Made by a program: the position numbers and the translations under genes
Shown: piece by piece, positions 40,629 to 49,986 of the stretch
Numbering within the stretch: the first letter of the stretch is position 1
How the letters are laid out: each line of letters starts with the position of its first letter
Origin: Betaproteobacteria bacterium
GTDB taxonomy: Bacteria > Pseudomonadota > Gammaproteobacteria > Burkholderiales > Burkholderiaceae_C
NCBI GenBank assembly: GCA_016704535.1
Contig: JADIZZ010000010.1
Location: 62,001 to 126,000 of the forward strand
Length of the DNA: 64,000 nt
Direction: 5' to 3'
The notes under the pieces: model-generated
The model's database searches: none
What the model was told of the DNA's origin: nothing
What the model saw: only the letters and a program-made list of their open reading frames with translations

Positions 40629-41567
40629 ATGACCGGCAACGTTCATCCGCAGTGGGGTGCCGAAGCGCTGTGGCGGCAACTGCAGCTGCTGTTGCCGGGG
40701 CTGAGCGTGGAGGTGCTGGCGCGTGCCGAGTCCACGAATACCGTGCTCCTGGACCGGGCGCGCATAGGGGGTGGCGCGCGCGATGCGCCCATCACCCGCC
40801 CCGGTGAGCTGGACAACGGCAGTGCCGGCGACCCCACGCCGCTGGGCCGCCGTGATGCCGACGTTCAGCCTTGCCTTCTGGTGGCCGAGCAGCAAACGCG
40901 TGGCCGTGGCCGCCAGGGGCGCGACTGGGTGTCGAGCGTGGGCGCGTCGCTGACCTTCTCGCTGGCGCTGCCGCTGGCGCCGGCAGACTGGTCGGGGCTG
41001 TCGCTGGCCGTGGGTCTGGCCCTGGCCGAGGCGCTGGAGCCGCTGCCGCCGTTGTCCGATGGCGCTGCTGCTGCACCTGCCCCGCGGCTGCAGCTGAAGT
41101 GGCCGAACGATCTCTGGCTGGTCGATGACCCGGCCGCCGCGGGGCGAGGCCGCAAGCTGGGCGGCATCCTCATCGAGACCGTCAGCGTCGGCCACCGCCG
41201 CATGTGTGTGGTGGGCGTGGGCCTGAACGTGCTGCCGCAGCCGGTGCCTGACTTCCCCCACGGCTACGCCAGTCTGCAGGAACTGCAACCCGGCATCGGC
41301 GCGCCGGCCGTGCTGGCGTGTGTGGCCGAGCCGCTGGTGCGCGCGCTGCTGGACTTCCAGGCGCACGGTTTCTCCCCGCTGGTGGCGGCCTACGCGCGGC
41401 GCGACCTGCTGCGCGGCCAGGCCGTGACCACCACGATGGCCGACGTGCCCTCGGGCGTGGCCGACGGTGTCGACGAGCGCGGCGCGCTGCGTGTGCTGGC
41501 CGGCGGTGTGCACCTGGTCGTCAGTGGCGAGGTCAGCGTGCGGCTGGATACGGCCACAGCCGAATGA
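40629..41567 (+). CDS. birA: Biotin-[acetyl-CoA-carboxylase] ligase
   Basis: This 312-residue enzyme activates biotin as biotinyl-AMP and attaches it to the biotin carboxyl carrier protein. The catalytic loop TRGRGRQGRDWVS, KWPNDLWL and KLGGILIE are clear, and a small C-terminal SH3-like domain follows. The N-terminal winged helix of the E. coli repressor form is missing, so it should not regulate the biotin operon. A low-complexity insert (about residues 48-78) is unusual. The stop overlaps the next gene. Confidence 0.93.
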   Translation: MTGNVHPQWGAEALWRQLQLLLPGLSVEVLARAESTNTVLLDRARIGGGARDAPITRPGELDNGSAGDPTPLGRRDADVQPCLLVAEQQTRGRGRQGRDWVSSVGASLTFSLALPLAPADWSGLSLAVGLALAEALEPLPPLSDGAAAAPAPRLQLKWPNDLWLVDDPAAAGRGRKLGGILIETVSVGHRRMCVVGVGLNVLPQPVPDFPHGYASLQELQPGIGAPAVLACVAEPLVRALLDFQAHGFSPLVAAYARRDLLRGQAVTTTMADVPSGVADGVDERGALRVLAGGVHLVVSGEVSVRLDTATAE

Positions 41568-42262
41568 TGCTTCGCGCTGTCGTCGCGCTGCTGCTGCTGG
41601 CCAACCTCGCCTTCTTCGCCTGGACACGCGGCGGCTTGGCGCCGGGCTTCCCTCCCCCGCGCCACGGTCAGCACGAACCCGAACGGTTCACCGCGCAACT
41701 CCATCCGGAGGCGGTGGTGGTGATGCCGCCTGGGGCGGCCAGCGCCGCGGTGGTGGCCTCTCGCACCGCAGCCGCGCGCTGCATGGAGGCGGGGCCTCTG
41801 GGCGAAAACGATATCGTGGCCGCCGAGGCGCTGCTGGCCACCGCGCTGACCCCGGCGACCTGGCCGGCAGGCAGCTGGTTGCGTGAAGCGGCACCGCCGC
41901 CGCCGCTGTGGCTGGTCTACGCCGGGCGTGTGCCTGACGCCGCCGCGCGCCGCACGCGCGAGGCCGAGCTGCGCAGGCTGGGCCTGGAGTTCGAGTTGCT
42001 GCAGGCGCCGGCCGAACTCGCGCCGGGACTCGTGCTGGGCCGCCACGGCACACGCGCCGAGGCCGAAGCCGCGCTGGCGGTGCTGGCCGGGGCCAGCGCG
42101 CCGCTGAAGGGCGCGCGCGTGGTCAGTTTGCCGGCGCCGCCGCTACAGGCCTGGTTGCGCGTGCCGCGTGCGACGGCCGATCAGCAGGCGCGGCTGCAGG
42201 CGATGCCGGCCGAGGCCTTTGCCGGCGGCTTCAAACCCTGTGCTGGCGCCTCGCGTCCCTGA
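41564..42262 (+). CDS. Membrane-anchored hypothetical protein, possible SPOR-like domain
   Basis: This 232-residue protein starts in an ATGATG overlapping the birA stop. An N-terminal anchor (MMLRAVVALLLLANLAFFAW) is followed by a Pro/Ala-rich linker. The periplasmic part has WLVYAGRVPDAAARRTREAE, LGRHGTRAEAEAALAVL and LPAPPLQAWLRVP. That alternation of beta strand and helix resembles SPOR domains, which bind denuded peptidoglycan. The assignment is tentative. Its 3' end overlaps the convergent peptidase gene by 32 bp. Confidence 0.65.
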   Translation: MMLRAVVALLLLANLAFFAWTRGGLAPGFPPPRHGQHEPERFTAQLHPEAVVVMPPGAASAAVVASRTAAARCMEAGPLGENDIVAAEALLATALTPATWPAGSWLREAAPPPPLWLVYAGRVPDAAARRTREAELRRLGLEFELLQAPAELAPGLVLGRHGTRAEAEAALAVLAGASAPLKGARVVSLPAPPLQAWLRVPRATADQQARLQAMPAEAFAGGFKPCAGASRP

Positions 42263-44255
42263 ACAGCGCTGCCGCGGCCAGTGCCAGCAGCGCCAGCCAG
42301 GGTGCAGAGGTGGTGCCACCACCTCCACCGCCACCCGTCGCCGGAGGCGTGACGGGTGAAACGACGGGCGCTTCAGCCACCGTGACGGTCTGGGTCGCCA
42401 CCCCGGTGTTGCCCTGGTCGTCGGATACCGCCAGTGTCACCGTGAAGCTGCCCGCGGCGCTGGGTGTCAACGTGGCGGTGCTGGCGTTGCTGGCGCTGTC
42501 GAAGCCCGCAACGGTGCCGCTGCCCGGAATCAGGGTCCACTGGTAGCCGGTGACCGTGGCCCCGATGGCCGCCAGGCTGCCGGCGGCCGACAGGCTGACC
42601 GCGCTGCCCGCCGTGGGGTTGGCCGTCGTTACCGTGATGCGCGCCACCGGTCCCGAGACGGCGTCGACGGCCGCGCCGGCGTCCAGGATGCCGGCGCCGC
42701 ACAGCGCGGTGGTGCAGTAGCACTGCAGCTGCTGGATACCGTTGGTGGGGGTCGTGCACACCCGCACCACGCTGCCGTCGCCGTTGTCGCCGCCGGTGGT
42801 CGGGAAGGGGCGCGCTGTGGCCTGCATCCGCGCCAGCAGCAGGGCCGGCGTGAGCCCCGGTCGCACCGAGAACATCAGTCCGGCTGTGGCGGCGACCAGT
42901 GGCGACGCGAAGCTGGTGCCCACGCTGGCGTCGTAGCTGTCGGTCCAGCGTGAACCGAGGGGAGCCTGAGCGCCGCTGTCGGTGGCCGTCAGCAGCGGGT
43001 AGAGGCAAGGTTCTCCGAACCCGATGTTGATGCAGTTGCCTCCCGGCGCCGCGATGGCGATCTGCGAGCCCAGGTCGGAAAAGCCGACCTTCAGCCCGGC
43101 GTGGCGCAGCGCCAGCACGCCAATGACGCCGGCGCAGTTGGCCGGCGCGCCCACCGGCCCGCCGGCGCTGTTGCCGGCGGCGGCGACGATCACCGCGCCC
43201 GTCGCCAGCACCTCGTTCACCGCGGTCTGGTAGGCCGCGCTGCAACTGCTACCGCCGCCCAGGCTGAGGTTCAGCACCTTGGCCGGGTTCGGGTTCGGCG
43301 GCACACCCGGCACCGCCAGCCCCACCGCCCAGCGCATCGCGGCCTGGATGTCGGATTCGCTGCCGTAGCACTTGCCCAGCACGCGCAATGGCAGCAAGCC
43401 CACGCCCGGCGCGGCGCCCGCCATGCCGATGCCGTCGTCGGCCGAGGCGCCCACCAGCGCAGCCGTCTTGGTGCCGTGCCAGCTGCTGTTCTCTGGGGAG
43501 CAGCCGCTGAAGGTGCTGCTGCCGGCCTCGGCGCTGGTGACCCAGTCGCCGGGGTCGCTGGGGTCGGCGTCGCGCCCGTCGCGGTCGTTGGCCACCGTGG
43601 CGTCGCTGACGAAGTCGTAACCCGGCAGCAGGCGACCACGCAGGTCGGGGTGTTCGGGCCGCACGCCAGTGTCGAGCACCGCCACCACGACGGACGCGCT
43701 GCCGCGGCTGCGTGCCCAGGCGCGTTCGATGTCGATTGTCGATACCGGCCCTTCGGCCAGCGTGGCCGCCGGCGCGCGCAGATACCACTGGCCGCTGGCC
43801 GGGCCGTCCTGCAGAAATAGGCCGTTAGTGCGCTGCTCGGCCGCCGAAGGCGGATACAGAGGATCGTTGGGCGCTGTCAGGCGCCGCGCGCGGCCGTTGG
43901 GCACGGCGAACTCGACGTCGGGGTCGGCAGCCAGCCTGGCAGCGAGTTCTGCGGCGCTCATGTTGCTGGCACGCAGTACCTGCGTGCGTTCACCTACCGC
44001 GCTGCCGGCCTGCAGGCTGCTGCCCAGGCGCGCGCTCATCACCGCCGCGCGTTCTGCCATCACGCTGCGCGCCTGGCTGGCCGAGGCGCGGGCCGACAGC
44101 GCCACCTGGCGCGTCACCGAGGCACCCGGCTTGAACTGCACGATGACCTCGCCCGCCACCGGGGACAATGGCGCGCGCGCGGCCTGGGCCGCGGCGCCTG
44201 ACGGAAGCGCCACAAGGAGACAAGACAACAGCGTGGCAGCGGATCTGCAGAGCAT
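42231..44255 (-). CDS. Secreted S8 subtilisin-like serine peptidase with Gly-rich C-terminal tail
   Basis: This 674-residue protein has a signal peptide (MLCRSAATLLSCLLVALPSG), an inhibitor-like prodomain (about residues 30-120) and the catalytic domain. The triad is readable: Asp in VAVLDTGVRPEHPDL, His in SSWHGTKTAALV and Ser in GTSFASPLVAA, with oxyanion Asn in AAAGNSAGG. A PKD-like domain (about 530-620) follows. The end is Pro-rich, then seven Gly, a hydrophobic span APWLALLALAAAALF and a basic cluster, like GlyGly-CTERM sorting tails. A terminator-like stem separates it from gapA. Confidence 0.9.
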   Translation of the reverse strand: MLCRSAATLLSCLLVALPSGAAAQAARAPLSPVAGEVIVQFKPGASVTRQVALSARASASQARSVMAERAAVMSARLGSSLQAGSAVGERTQVLRASNMSAAELAARLAADPDVEFAVPNGRARRLTAPNDPLYPPSAAEQRTNGLFLQDGPASGQWYLRAPAATLAEGPVSTIDIERAWARSRGSASVVVAVLDTGVRPEHPDLRGRLLPGYDFVSDATVANDRDGRDADPSDPGDWVTSAEAGSSTFSGCSPENSSWHGTKTAALVGASADDGIGMAGAAPGVGLLPLRVLGKCYGSESDIQAAMRWAVGLAVPGVPPNPNPAKVLNLSLGGGSSCSAAYQTAVNEVLATGAVIVAAAGNSAGGPVGAPANCAGVIGVLALRHAGLKVGFSDLGSQIAIAAPGGNCINIGFGEPCLYPLLTATDSGAQAPLGSRWTDSYDASVGTSFASPLVAATAGLMFSVRPGLTPALLLARMQATARPFPTTGGDNGDGSVVRVCTTPTNGIQQLQCYCTTALCGAGILDAGAAVDAVSGPVARITVTTANPTAGSAVSLSAAGSLAAIGATVTGYQWTLIPGSGTVAGFDSASNASTATLTPSAAGSFTVTLAVSDDQGNTGVATQTVTVAEAPVVSPVTPPATGGGGGGGTTSAPWLALLALAAAALFRDARRQHRV

Positions 44256-44277
44256 CAGGTCAGTGTAGGTGGGCCGC

Positions 44278-44309
44278 GCCGGCAAAGCCCGCTGCGGGGC
44301 TTTGCCGGC
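44278..44309. terminator. Strong hairpin downstream of gapA
   Basis: GCCGGCAAAGCCC (44278-44290) and GGGCTTTGCCGGC (44297-44309) form a perfect 13-bp stem with a 6-nt loop. There is no T-run on the minus strand, so it may act as a processing or attenuating structure as well as a terminator. Confidence 0.65.
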
Positions 44310-44332
44310 CTCGCCGCCCCTGGCCCGCGGCT

Positions 44333-45334
44333 TCAGCGCGCCATCACCTGCACCATCTCGAGCACCTTGTTCGAGTAGCCCCACTCGTTGTCGTACCAGG
44401 CGACGATCTTGACGAAGGTCTTGTCCAGCGCGATCGAGGCGTCGGCGTCGAAGACGCTGGTGCAGGGCTCGCCGCGGAAGTCGGTGGCCACCACCTTCTC
44501 GTCGGTGTAGGCCAGCACGCCCTTCATCGGGCCGTTGGCGGCGGCCTTCATCGCAGCGCAGATGTCCTCGAAGCTGGCTTCCTTGACCAGCTCTGCGGTC
44601 AGGTCGACGACCGACACGTCGCTGGTGGGCACGCGGAAAGCCATGCCGGTGAGCTTCTTGTTCAACTCGGGGATCACCACGCCCACGGCCTTGGCCGCAC
44701 CCGTGCTGCTGGGGATGATGTTCTCCAGGATGCCGCGGCCACCGCGCCAGTCCTTGTTGCTCGGGCCGTCGACAGTCTTCTGCGTCGCGGTGGCGGCGTG
44801 CACGGTGGTCATCAGGCCGCGCTTGATGCCGAAGCTGTCGTGCAGCACCTTGGCTACGGGCGCCAGGCAGTTCGTCGTGCAGGACGCGTTGCTGATGATG
44901 GTCTGGCCGGTGTAGGTCTTGTCGTTGACGCCGTAGACGAACATCGGCGTGTCGTCCTTGCTGGGCGCGCTCTGGATGACCTTCTTCGCACCGGCGTCGA
45001 TGTGCTTCTGGCAGGTTTCCTTGGTGAGAAACAGGCCGGTGGCTTCGACGACGATGTCGGCGCCGATGTCGCCCCAGGCCAGCAGCGCCGGGTCCTTGTG
45101 GGCCGTCAGGCGGATGCGTTTGCCGCCGACGATGAGCGTGTGGCCGTCCACCGCGATCTCGCCACCCTTGAAGCGGCCGTGCACGCTGTCGTACTTCAGC
45201 ATGTAGGCCAGGTAGTCGGGCTCGAGCAGGTCGTTGATGCCGACGATTTCGATCTCGGGGAAGTTCTGCACCGCAGCGCGGAACACCATGCGTCCGATGC
45301 GGCCGAAGCCGTTGATGCCGATCTTGATGGTCAT
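44333..45334 (-). CDS. gapA: Glyceraldehyde-3-phosphate dehydrogenase, type I
   Basis: This 333-residue cytoplasmic tetrameric enzyme oxidises glyceraldehyde 3-phosphate with NAD(P) and phosphate. The NAD-binding start IKIGINGFGRIGRMVFR is followed by the catalytic cysteine in SNASCTTNCLAPVAK and the substrate loop NIIPSSTGAAKAVG. AWYDNEWGYSNKV ends the family signature. A strong AAGGAG ribosome site precedes the ATG. It lies 54 bp downstream of transketolase, the usual arrangement in this group. Confidence 0.97.
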   Translation of the reverse strand: MTIKIGINGFGRIGRMVFRAAVQNFPEIEIVGINDLLEPDYLAYMLKYDSVHGRFKGGEIAVDGHTLIVGGKRIRLTAHKDPALLAWGDIGADIVVEATGLFLTKETCQKHIDAGAKKVIQSAPSKDDTPMFVYGVNDKTYTGQTIISNASCTTNCLAPVAKVLHDSFGIKRGLMTTVHAATATQKTVDGPSNKDWRGGRGILENIIPSSTGAAKAVGVVIPELNKKLTGMAFRVPTSDVSVVDLTAELVKEASFEDICAAMKAAANGPMKGVLAYTDEKVVATDFRGEPCTSVFDADASIALDKTFVKIVAWYDNEWGYSNKVLEMVQVMAR

Positions 45335-45388
45335 GAGGTTCTCTCCTTTGGGTTGAGGTCGATTTTGGTGTGGAAATGGGCAGTGGCC

Positions 45389-47431
45389 TCAGCCCTTGAG
45401 CACCTTGCGCACCGTGTCGGCCAGGTTCTGCGCCGTCAGGTGGAAGTGCTTGAAGAGCGCCGGCGCCGGGGCGCTTTCGCCGTAGGTGTCGATGCCCACG
45501 ACGGCGGCGCAGCCGTACTTCCACCAGCCTTCGGTGACGCCGGCCTCGACGGCGATGCGTGGCACGCCGGCCGGCAGTACCTGGCTCTTGTACTTGACGC
45601 TCTGCCGGTCGAAGACGCTGGTGCTGGGCATGCTGACCACGCGCACGGCGATCTTGAATTTCGCCAATTCGGCCTGCGCGTGCAGCGCCAGGCTGACCTC
45701 GCTGCCGGTGGCGATGAGCACGGCCTGCGCCTTGCGCTTGAGCCCCACCTCGGAAGGCTCGGCCAGCACGTAGGCGCCCTTGCCGATGTCGTCGAGTGCC
45801 GCCTTCGGCAGGTAGGGCAGGTTCTGGCGGCTGAGCAGCAAGGCGCTAGGGCGCGTGGGGTTGCCCAGCGCCAGCGTCCAGGCGACGACCGTCTCGGCCG
45901 TATCGGCCGGGCGCCAGACGTCCAGGTTCGGGATCAGCCGCAGGCTGGCTGCGTGTTCCACGCTCTGGTGCGTGGGGCCGTCTTCGCCCAGGCCGATGCT
46001 GTCGTGCGTGAAGACGTGGACGACGCGCTTCTTCATCAGCGCGGCCATGCGGATGGCGTTGCGGCTGTAGTCGCTGAAGGTCAGGAAAGTGCCGCCGTAG
46101 GGGATGTAGCCGCCGTGCAGCGCGATGCCGTTCATCACCGCGGCCATGCCGAACTCGCGCACACCGTAGTTGATGTGGCGGCCAGGCTTGCCGTCGTCGC
46201 CGAGCTGGGGTGCGCCGTTGGCGCCGAAGCGCAGCGCTGCGGTGGACGACGTGTTCGTGAGGTTGCTGCCCGTCAGGTCGGCGCTGCCGCCCAGCATCTC
46301 GGGCAGCGCCTTCGTGAAGGCCTCCAGCGCGATCTGTCCGGCCTTGCGGCTGGCCACCGTCTCGGCCTTCGTGTGCGCGGCGATGACGGTGTCGACCGCG
46401 GTCTGCGCGAAGTTGGCGGGCAGGTGACCGAGCATGCGGCGCTCGAACTCGGCGGCCTCTGCAGGGAAGGCGGCGCGGTAGGCCGCGAAGCCTTCGGACC
46501 AGCGTGTCTGCGCCGTGGCGCCGGCTGCGCGGGCGTCCCAGGCGCTGTAGGCGGCCTCGGGGATCACGAAGGGCTCGTGTGGCCAGCCCAGCGCTGCGCG
46601 TGTGAGCGCGATCTCGGCCGTGCCCAGCGCCTCGCCATGCGCCTTGGCCGTGCCGGCGCGGTTGGGGCTGCCCTTGCCGATGGTGGTCTTGCAGACGATG
46701 AGCGTCGGCGCGGTGGCGCTGGCCTTGGCGGCAACGATCGCCGCGCGCACGGCCGTCACGTCGTGGCCGTCGATCGGGCCGATGACGTGCCAGCCATAGC
46801 CGGCAAATCGCTTCGTCACGTCGTCGACGTACCAGGGCGTCACCTGGCCGTCGATGCTGATGCCGTTGTCGTCGTAAAGCGCGACGAGCTTGTTCAGTTT
46901 CCAGGCGCCGGCCAGCGCGCAGGCCTCGTGGCTGATGCCCTCCATCAGGCAGCCGTCGCCCATGAAGACCCAGGTGTGGTGGTCGACCACGGTGTGGCCC
47001 GGGCGATTGAACTCGGCGGCCAGCAGCTTCTCGGCCAGCGCCATGCCCACGGCGTTGGCCAGGCCTTGGCCCAGCGGGCCGGTGGTGGTTTCGACGCCCG
47101 GCGTCACACCCACTTCGGGGTGGCCCGGGGTCTTGCTGTGCAGTTGACGGAAGCTGCGCAGCTCGCTCATCGGCAGGTCGTAGCCCGTCAGGTGCAGCAG
47201 CGCGTAGATCAGCATGCTGCCGTGGCCGTTGCTCAGCACGAAGCGGTCGCGGTCGGCCCAGTGCGGGTCGGCCGGGTTGTGCTTCAGCGCGCCGCCCCAC
47301 AGCGCCACGGCCACCTCGGCCATGCCCATGGGCGCACCCGGGTGGCCTGAGTTGGCCTGCTGCACGGCGTCCATGGACAGGGCGCGGATGGCGTTGGCCA
47401 TCAAGGAGGTGTCTTGGGTGAAGTCAGGCAT
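45389..47431 (-). CDS. tkt: Transketolase
   Basis: This 680-residue thiamine-diphosphate enzyme transfers two-carbon units between sugar phosphates in the pentose phosphate pathway. Key features are NSGHPGAPMGMAEVA near the start and the diphosphate-binding MGDGCLMEGISHEA through LYDDNGIS. The central domain has FTHDSIGLGEDGPTHQ, and a C-terminal domain completes it. Length is typical. It probably forms an operon with gapA. Confidence 0.96.
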   Translation of the reverse strand: MPDFTQDTSLMANAIRALSMDAVQQANSGHPGAPMGMAEVAVALWGGALKHNPADPHWADRDRFVLSNGHGSMLIYALLHLTGYDLPMSELRSFRQLHSKTPGHPEVGVTPGVETTTGPLGQGLANAVGMALAEKLLAAEFNRPGHTVVDHHTWVFMGDGCLMEGISHEACALAGAWKLNKLVALYDDNGISIDGQVTPWYVDDVTKRFAGYGWHVIGPIDGHDVTAVRAAIVAAKASATAPTLIVCKTTIGKGSPNRAGTAKAHGEALGTAEIALTRAALGWPHEPFVIPEAAYSAWDARAAGATAQTRWSEGFAAYRAAFPAEAAEFERRMLGHLPANFAQTAVDTVIAAHTKAETVASRKAGQIALEAFTKALPEMLGGSADLTGSNLTNTSSTAALRFGANGAPQLGDDGKPGRHINYGVREFGMAAVMNGIALHGGYIPYGGTFLTFSDYSRNAIRMAALMKKRVVHVFTHDSIGLGEDGPTHQSVEHAASLRLIPNLDVWRPADTAETVVAWTLALGNPTRPSALLLSRQNLPYLPKAALDDIGKGAYVLAEPSEVGLKRKAQAVLIATGSEVSLALHAQAELAKFKIAVRVVSMPSTSVFDRQSVKYKSQVLPAGVPRIAVEAGVTEGWWKYGCAAVVGIDTYGESAPAPALFKHFHLTAQNLADTVRKVLKG

Positions 47432-47653
47432 GGCAGGGGCGGATCGATGGTGGGGCGTACGCGGGGCAGCTTGGCGGCGTCAAAGAGCGACGCCTGCCCA
47501 AAAATGCTGGACCGAGCGCCTTTGCAGGCCGTGTTTCATTCTAGAAGCGGCAACCCGGCTGCCTCCGCTTCATGGCGCATGAAGTTGCGTCGGCGCAAGT
47601 CCCCATCGGTCGGGCGGCGAAGCGCCGACGTCATGCTTCGTATCATCGCGCCG

Positions 47654-48025
47654 ATGCACGGGCTGCACCTCACCGCCGACCTGCGCGGCTGTCCTGCGGC
47701 CGCGCCGCTGATGACCGACCCCGAAGCGCTGCGCCGGCATTGCCTGGCGGCGGTGCAGCGGGCCGGGCTGACTGCCGTGGGCGAGGTCTTCCATCCCTTC
47801 CCGACGCCCGGCGGCATCACCGGCGTGGTGCTGCTGGCCGAGTCGCACCTGGCCGTGCACACTTGGCCCGAGATCGGCGGCGTGACGCTGGACGTCTACG
47901 TTTGCAACCTGCATGGCGACAACCGCGTGCGCGCCGCCGAGTTGCTGGCCGCACTGGAAGCCGGCTTCGGCGCCACGCAGGCGCACCACCAGCGGCTGGA
48001 CCGCGGCAACGCGCGCGTGGCCTGA
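47654..48025 (+). CDS. speD: S-adenosylmethionine decarboxylase proenzyme, bacterial SpeH type
   Basis: This is a protein of about 123 residues. It should self-cleave before the Ser in AESHLAVHTWPE to create the pyruvoyl group. Other signatures are MHGLHLTADLRGC at the start and GGVTLDVYVCNLHGDN near the end. It makes decarboxylated SAM for spermidine synthesis and thus feeds the aminopropyltransferase at the left edge of the window. An ATG 21 bases upstream is an alternative start; neither has a clear ribosome site. Confidence 0.9.
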   Translation: MHGLHLTADLRGCPAAAPLMTDPEALRRHCLAAVQRAGLTAVGEVFHPFPTPGGITGVVLLAESHLAVHTWPEIGGVTLDVYVCNLHGDNRVRAAELLAALEAGFGATQAHHQRLDRGNARVA

Positions 48026-48031
48026 GGGCCG

Positions 48032-48598
48032 TCAGTTGGCCAGCGCGCGCCGTGCGCGGTGCAGCCGCACGAAGAGGTTCTGCTCGCTGATGGCGAGCGT
48101 GCGGCAGACGTCCTCGGTGCTTTCGTCGCGCAGCAGGCGCAGCTCGACCGCGCGGCGCAGTGTCTCGGGCAGGGCGTGGATGCGGGCCATCGTCTGCGCC
48201 AGGCGCTGGCGCTGTTCGGCCACCTCGTCGGGGCGCGGCCGCGGGCAGGCCAGGGTGTCGGCGGGGCCATTGCCATTGCCGTCGTCGTCGTCGCCGTGTG
48301 TGTCCAGGCTGTCGTGGCCCGAGCGCTGGCGGATCAGGTCGACGATCTTGTGCTTGAGGATGGCCACCAGCCAGCTGCGCAGCGCCGAGCGCCCCTCGAA
48401 ACTGGCGCGCCCGGTGACCACGGCCTCGAAGACGTCGTGCACCAGGTCTTCGGCCAGCGCCGGGTCGAGCAGGCGGCGGCGGGCGTAGCTCACCAGGTAG
48501 GCGCGGTGCGGTGACAGCTCGGCCCATCCGACGGCCATGGGCGCGGCGCAGGCCGGCACGTTGGCAGTGAAGGGCAGGGGGCGGGTGGCGGGCGTCAT
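48032..48598 (-). CDS. ECF-like RNA polymerase sigma factor
   Basis: This 188-residue sigma-70-family factor has only regions 2 and 4. Region 2 is YLVSYARRRLLDPALAEDLVHDVFEAV with LKHKIVDLIRQ. Region 4 is LPETLRRAVELRLLRDEST, followed by the helix-turn-helix TLAISEQNLFVRLHRARR. An acidic linker (DDDDGNGNG) joins them. No anti-sigma gene follows; the gene ends 6 bp from the convergent speD stop. It is divergent from the OmpR-type regulator. Confidence 0.88.
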   Translation of the reverse strand: MTPATRPLPFTANVPACAAPMAVGWAELSPHRAYLVSYARRRLLDPALAEDLVHDVFEAVVTGRASFEGRSALRSWLVAILKHKIVDLIRQRSGHDSLDTHGDDDDGNGNGPADTLACPRPRPDEVAEQRQRLAQTMARIHALPETLRRAVELRLLRDESTEDVCRTLAISEQNLFVRLHRARRALAN

Positions 48599-48753
48599 GT
48601 GAATGAGGTGTTTCCGGTCTGCAAGCGGTGACTACACTGTGCAAACCGCGCCTCGCGCCGGCCTCACCGAAGATCACAGCCTGCTCACATCGGCGTCAAG
48701 TCGCGCTGCACCGCGCTGTAAGAAGCCGCACCGTCGGGCGACCCCGAGTTCCC

Positions 48754-49461
48754 ATGCCCAACATCCTCGTCGCCGAAGACCAGGCCGACATCCGCGACCT
48801 GATCGTGCTGAACCTGCAGCAGGCCGGCTATGGCGTGCTGGCCGTGGCTGACGGCCAGGCCGCGCTGGACAGCCAGCTCGAACGCGCCAGCGACCTGCTG
48901 GTACTCGATCTCATGATGCCCCGGCTGGACGGGCTGGAGGTGGTCAAGGCGCTGCGCGCACGCGGCCGCGCCACGCCCATCCTGATGCTCACCGCGAAGA
49001 GCACCGAACTCGACCGTGTGCTCGGCCTGGAGCTCGGCGCCGACGACTACCTGACCAAGCCCTTCTCGATGCCCGAACTGCTGGCGCGCGTGAAGGCGCT
49101 GCTGCGCCGCGCCGAACTGTTGCGCGCCGCGCAGGCGCCGGGCGCGCCGCAGGCCCTGCTGCGCAATGGCGAGCTCGAGATCGAGCCCGGTCGGCGCGAG
49201 GCTCGCGTGGCCGGGCAGACTCTGGAGTTCACGGCGCTGGAGTTCGATTTGCTGCTGCACTTCGCCAGCCACCCCGGGCAGGTCTTCTCGCGCGCCCGGC
49301 TGCTGGACGCGGTGTGGGGCTATTCGCACGAAGGCTACGAACACACCGTCACCACGCACATCAACCGCCTGCGCGCGAAGCTGGAGCAGGACCCGATGCA
49401 GCCGCGCTTCATCCTCACGGTGCGGGGAGCGGGCTACAAGATGCGCGACGCGCCGCGATGA
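48754..49461 (+). CDS. OmpR-family response regulator
   Basis: This 235-residue protein has an N-terminal receiver domain (acidic pocket ILVAEDQ, phospho-acceptor Asp in LLVLDLMMPRLDG, Lys in YLTKPFSMPEL). The C-terminal winged helix has LEFTALEFDLLLHFASHPGQ and HTVTTHINRLRAKLE. ATG 48754 opens the receiver. It should pair with the histidine kinase at 49987, but a 525-bp gap with an abnormal poly-G tract now lies between them. Confidence 0.93.
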   Translation: MPNILVAEDQADIRDLIVLNLQQAGYGVLAVADGQAALDSQLERASDLLVLDLMMPRLDGLEVVKALRARGRATPILMLTAKSTELDRVLGLELGADDYLTKPFSMPELLARVKALLRRAELLRAAQAPGAPQALLRNGELEIEPGRREARVAGQTLEFTALEFDLLLHFASHPGQVFSRARLLDAVWGYSHEGYEHTVTTHINRLRAKLEQDPMQPRFILTVRGAGYKMRDAPR

Positions 49462-49558
49462 GTTGGAGTGCTGCTTGCGGCCCAGTGCTGACGTTGAGCG
49501 TCTGCTGTCGCGCGTTGAGTGCGGTGGCAGCAAAGGGCTGTCCGGGCGGGGCGCGGCG

Positions 49559-49834
<276 letters not shown>

Positions 49835-49843
49835 GTTGCTTGA

Positions 49844-49890
49844 GCGGCAGGCGGTGCCCGGCGGCGACGTCGTCGGGCACCGCCTGCCGC
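49844..49890. repeat. Perfect 17-bp-stem hairpin
   Basis: GCGGCAGGCGGTGCCCG (49844-49860) is the exact reverse complement of 49874-49890, with a 13-nt loop that contains GACGTC. It could end transcription of the regulator gene or block sequencing polymerase beside the poly-G tract. Confidence 0.8.
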
Positions 49891-49986
49891 GACCGGCCCG
49901 TCTTGTCCAGCGCACAAAGCAGACACACACCAACACCCGCAAAGGGCCGCAGGCAGCGTCTCAGCGTCCGTACTGCCGCCGCTGAC

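Noticed and set aside
44256..45524. Possible N-terminal extension of the subtilase reading through gapA
   Set aside because: The frame overlaps gapA out of phase. A clear signal peptide starts at 44255 and a strong hairpin lies between.
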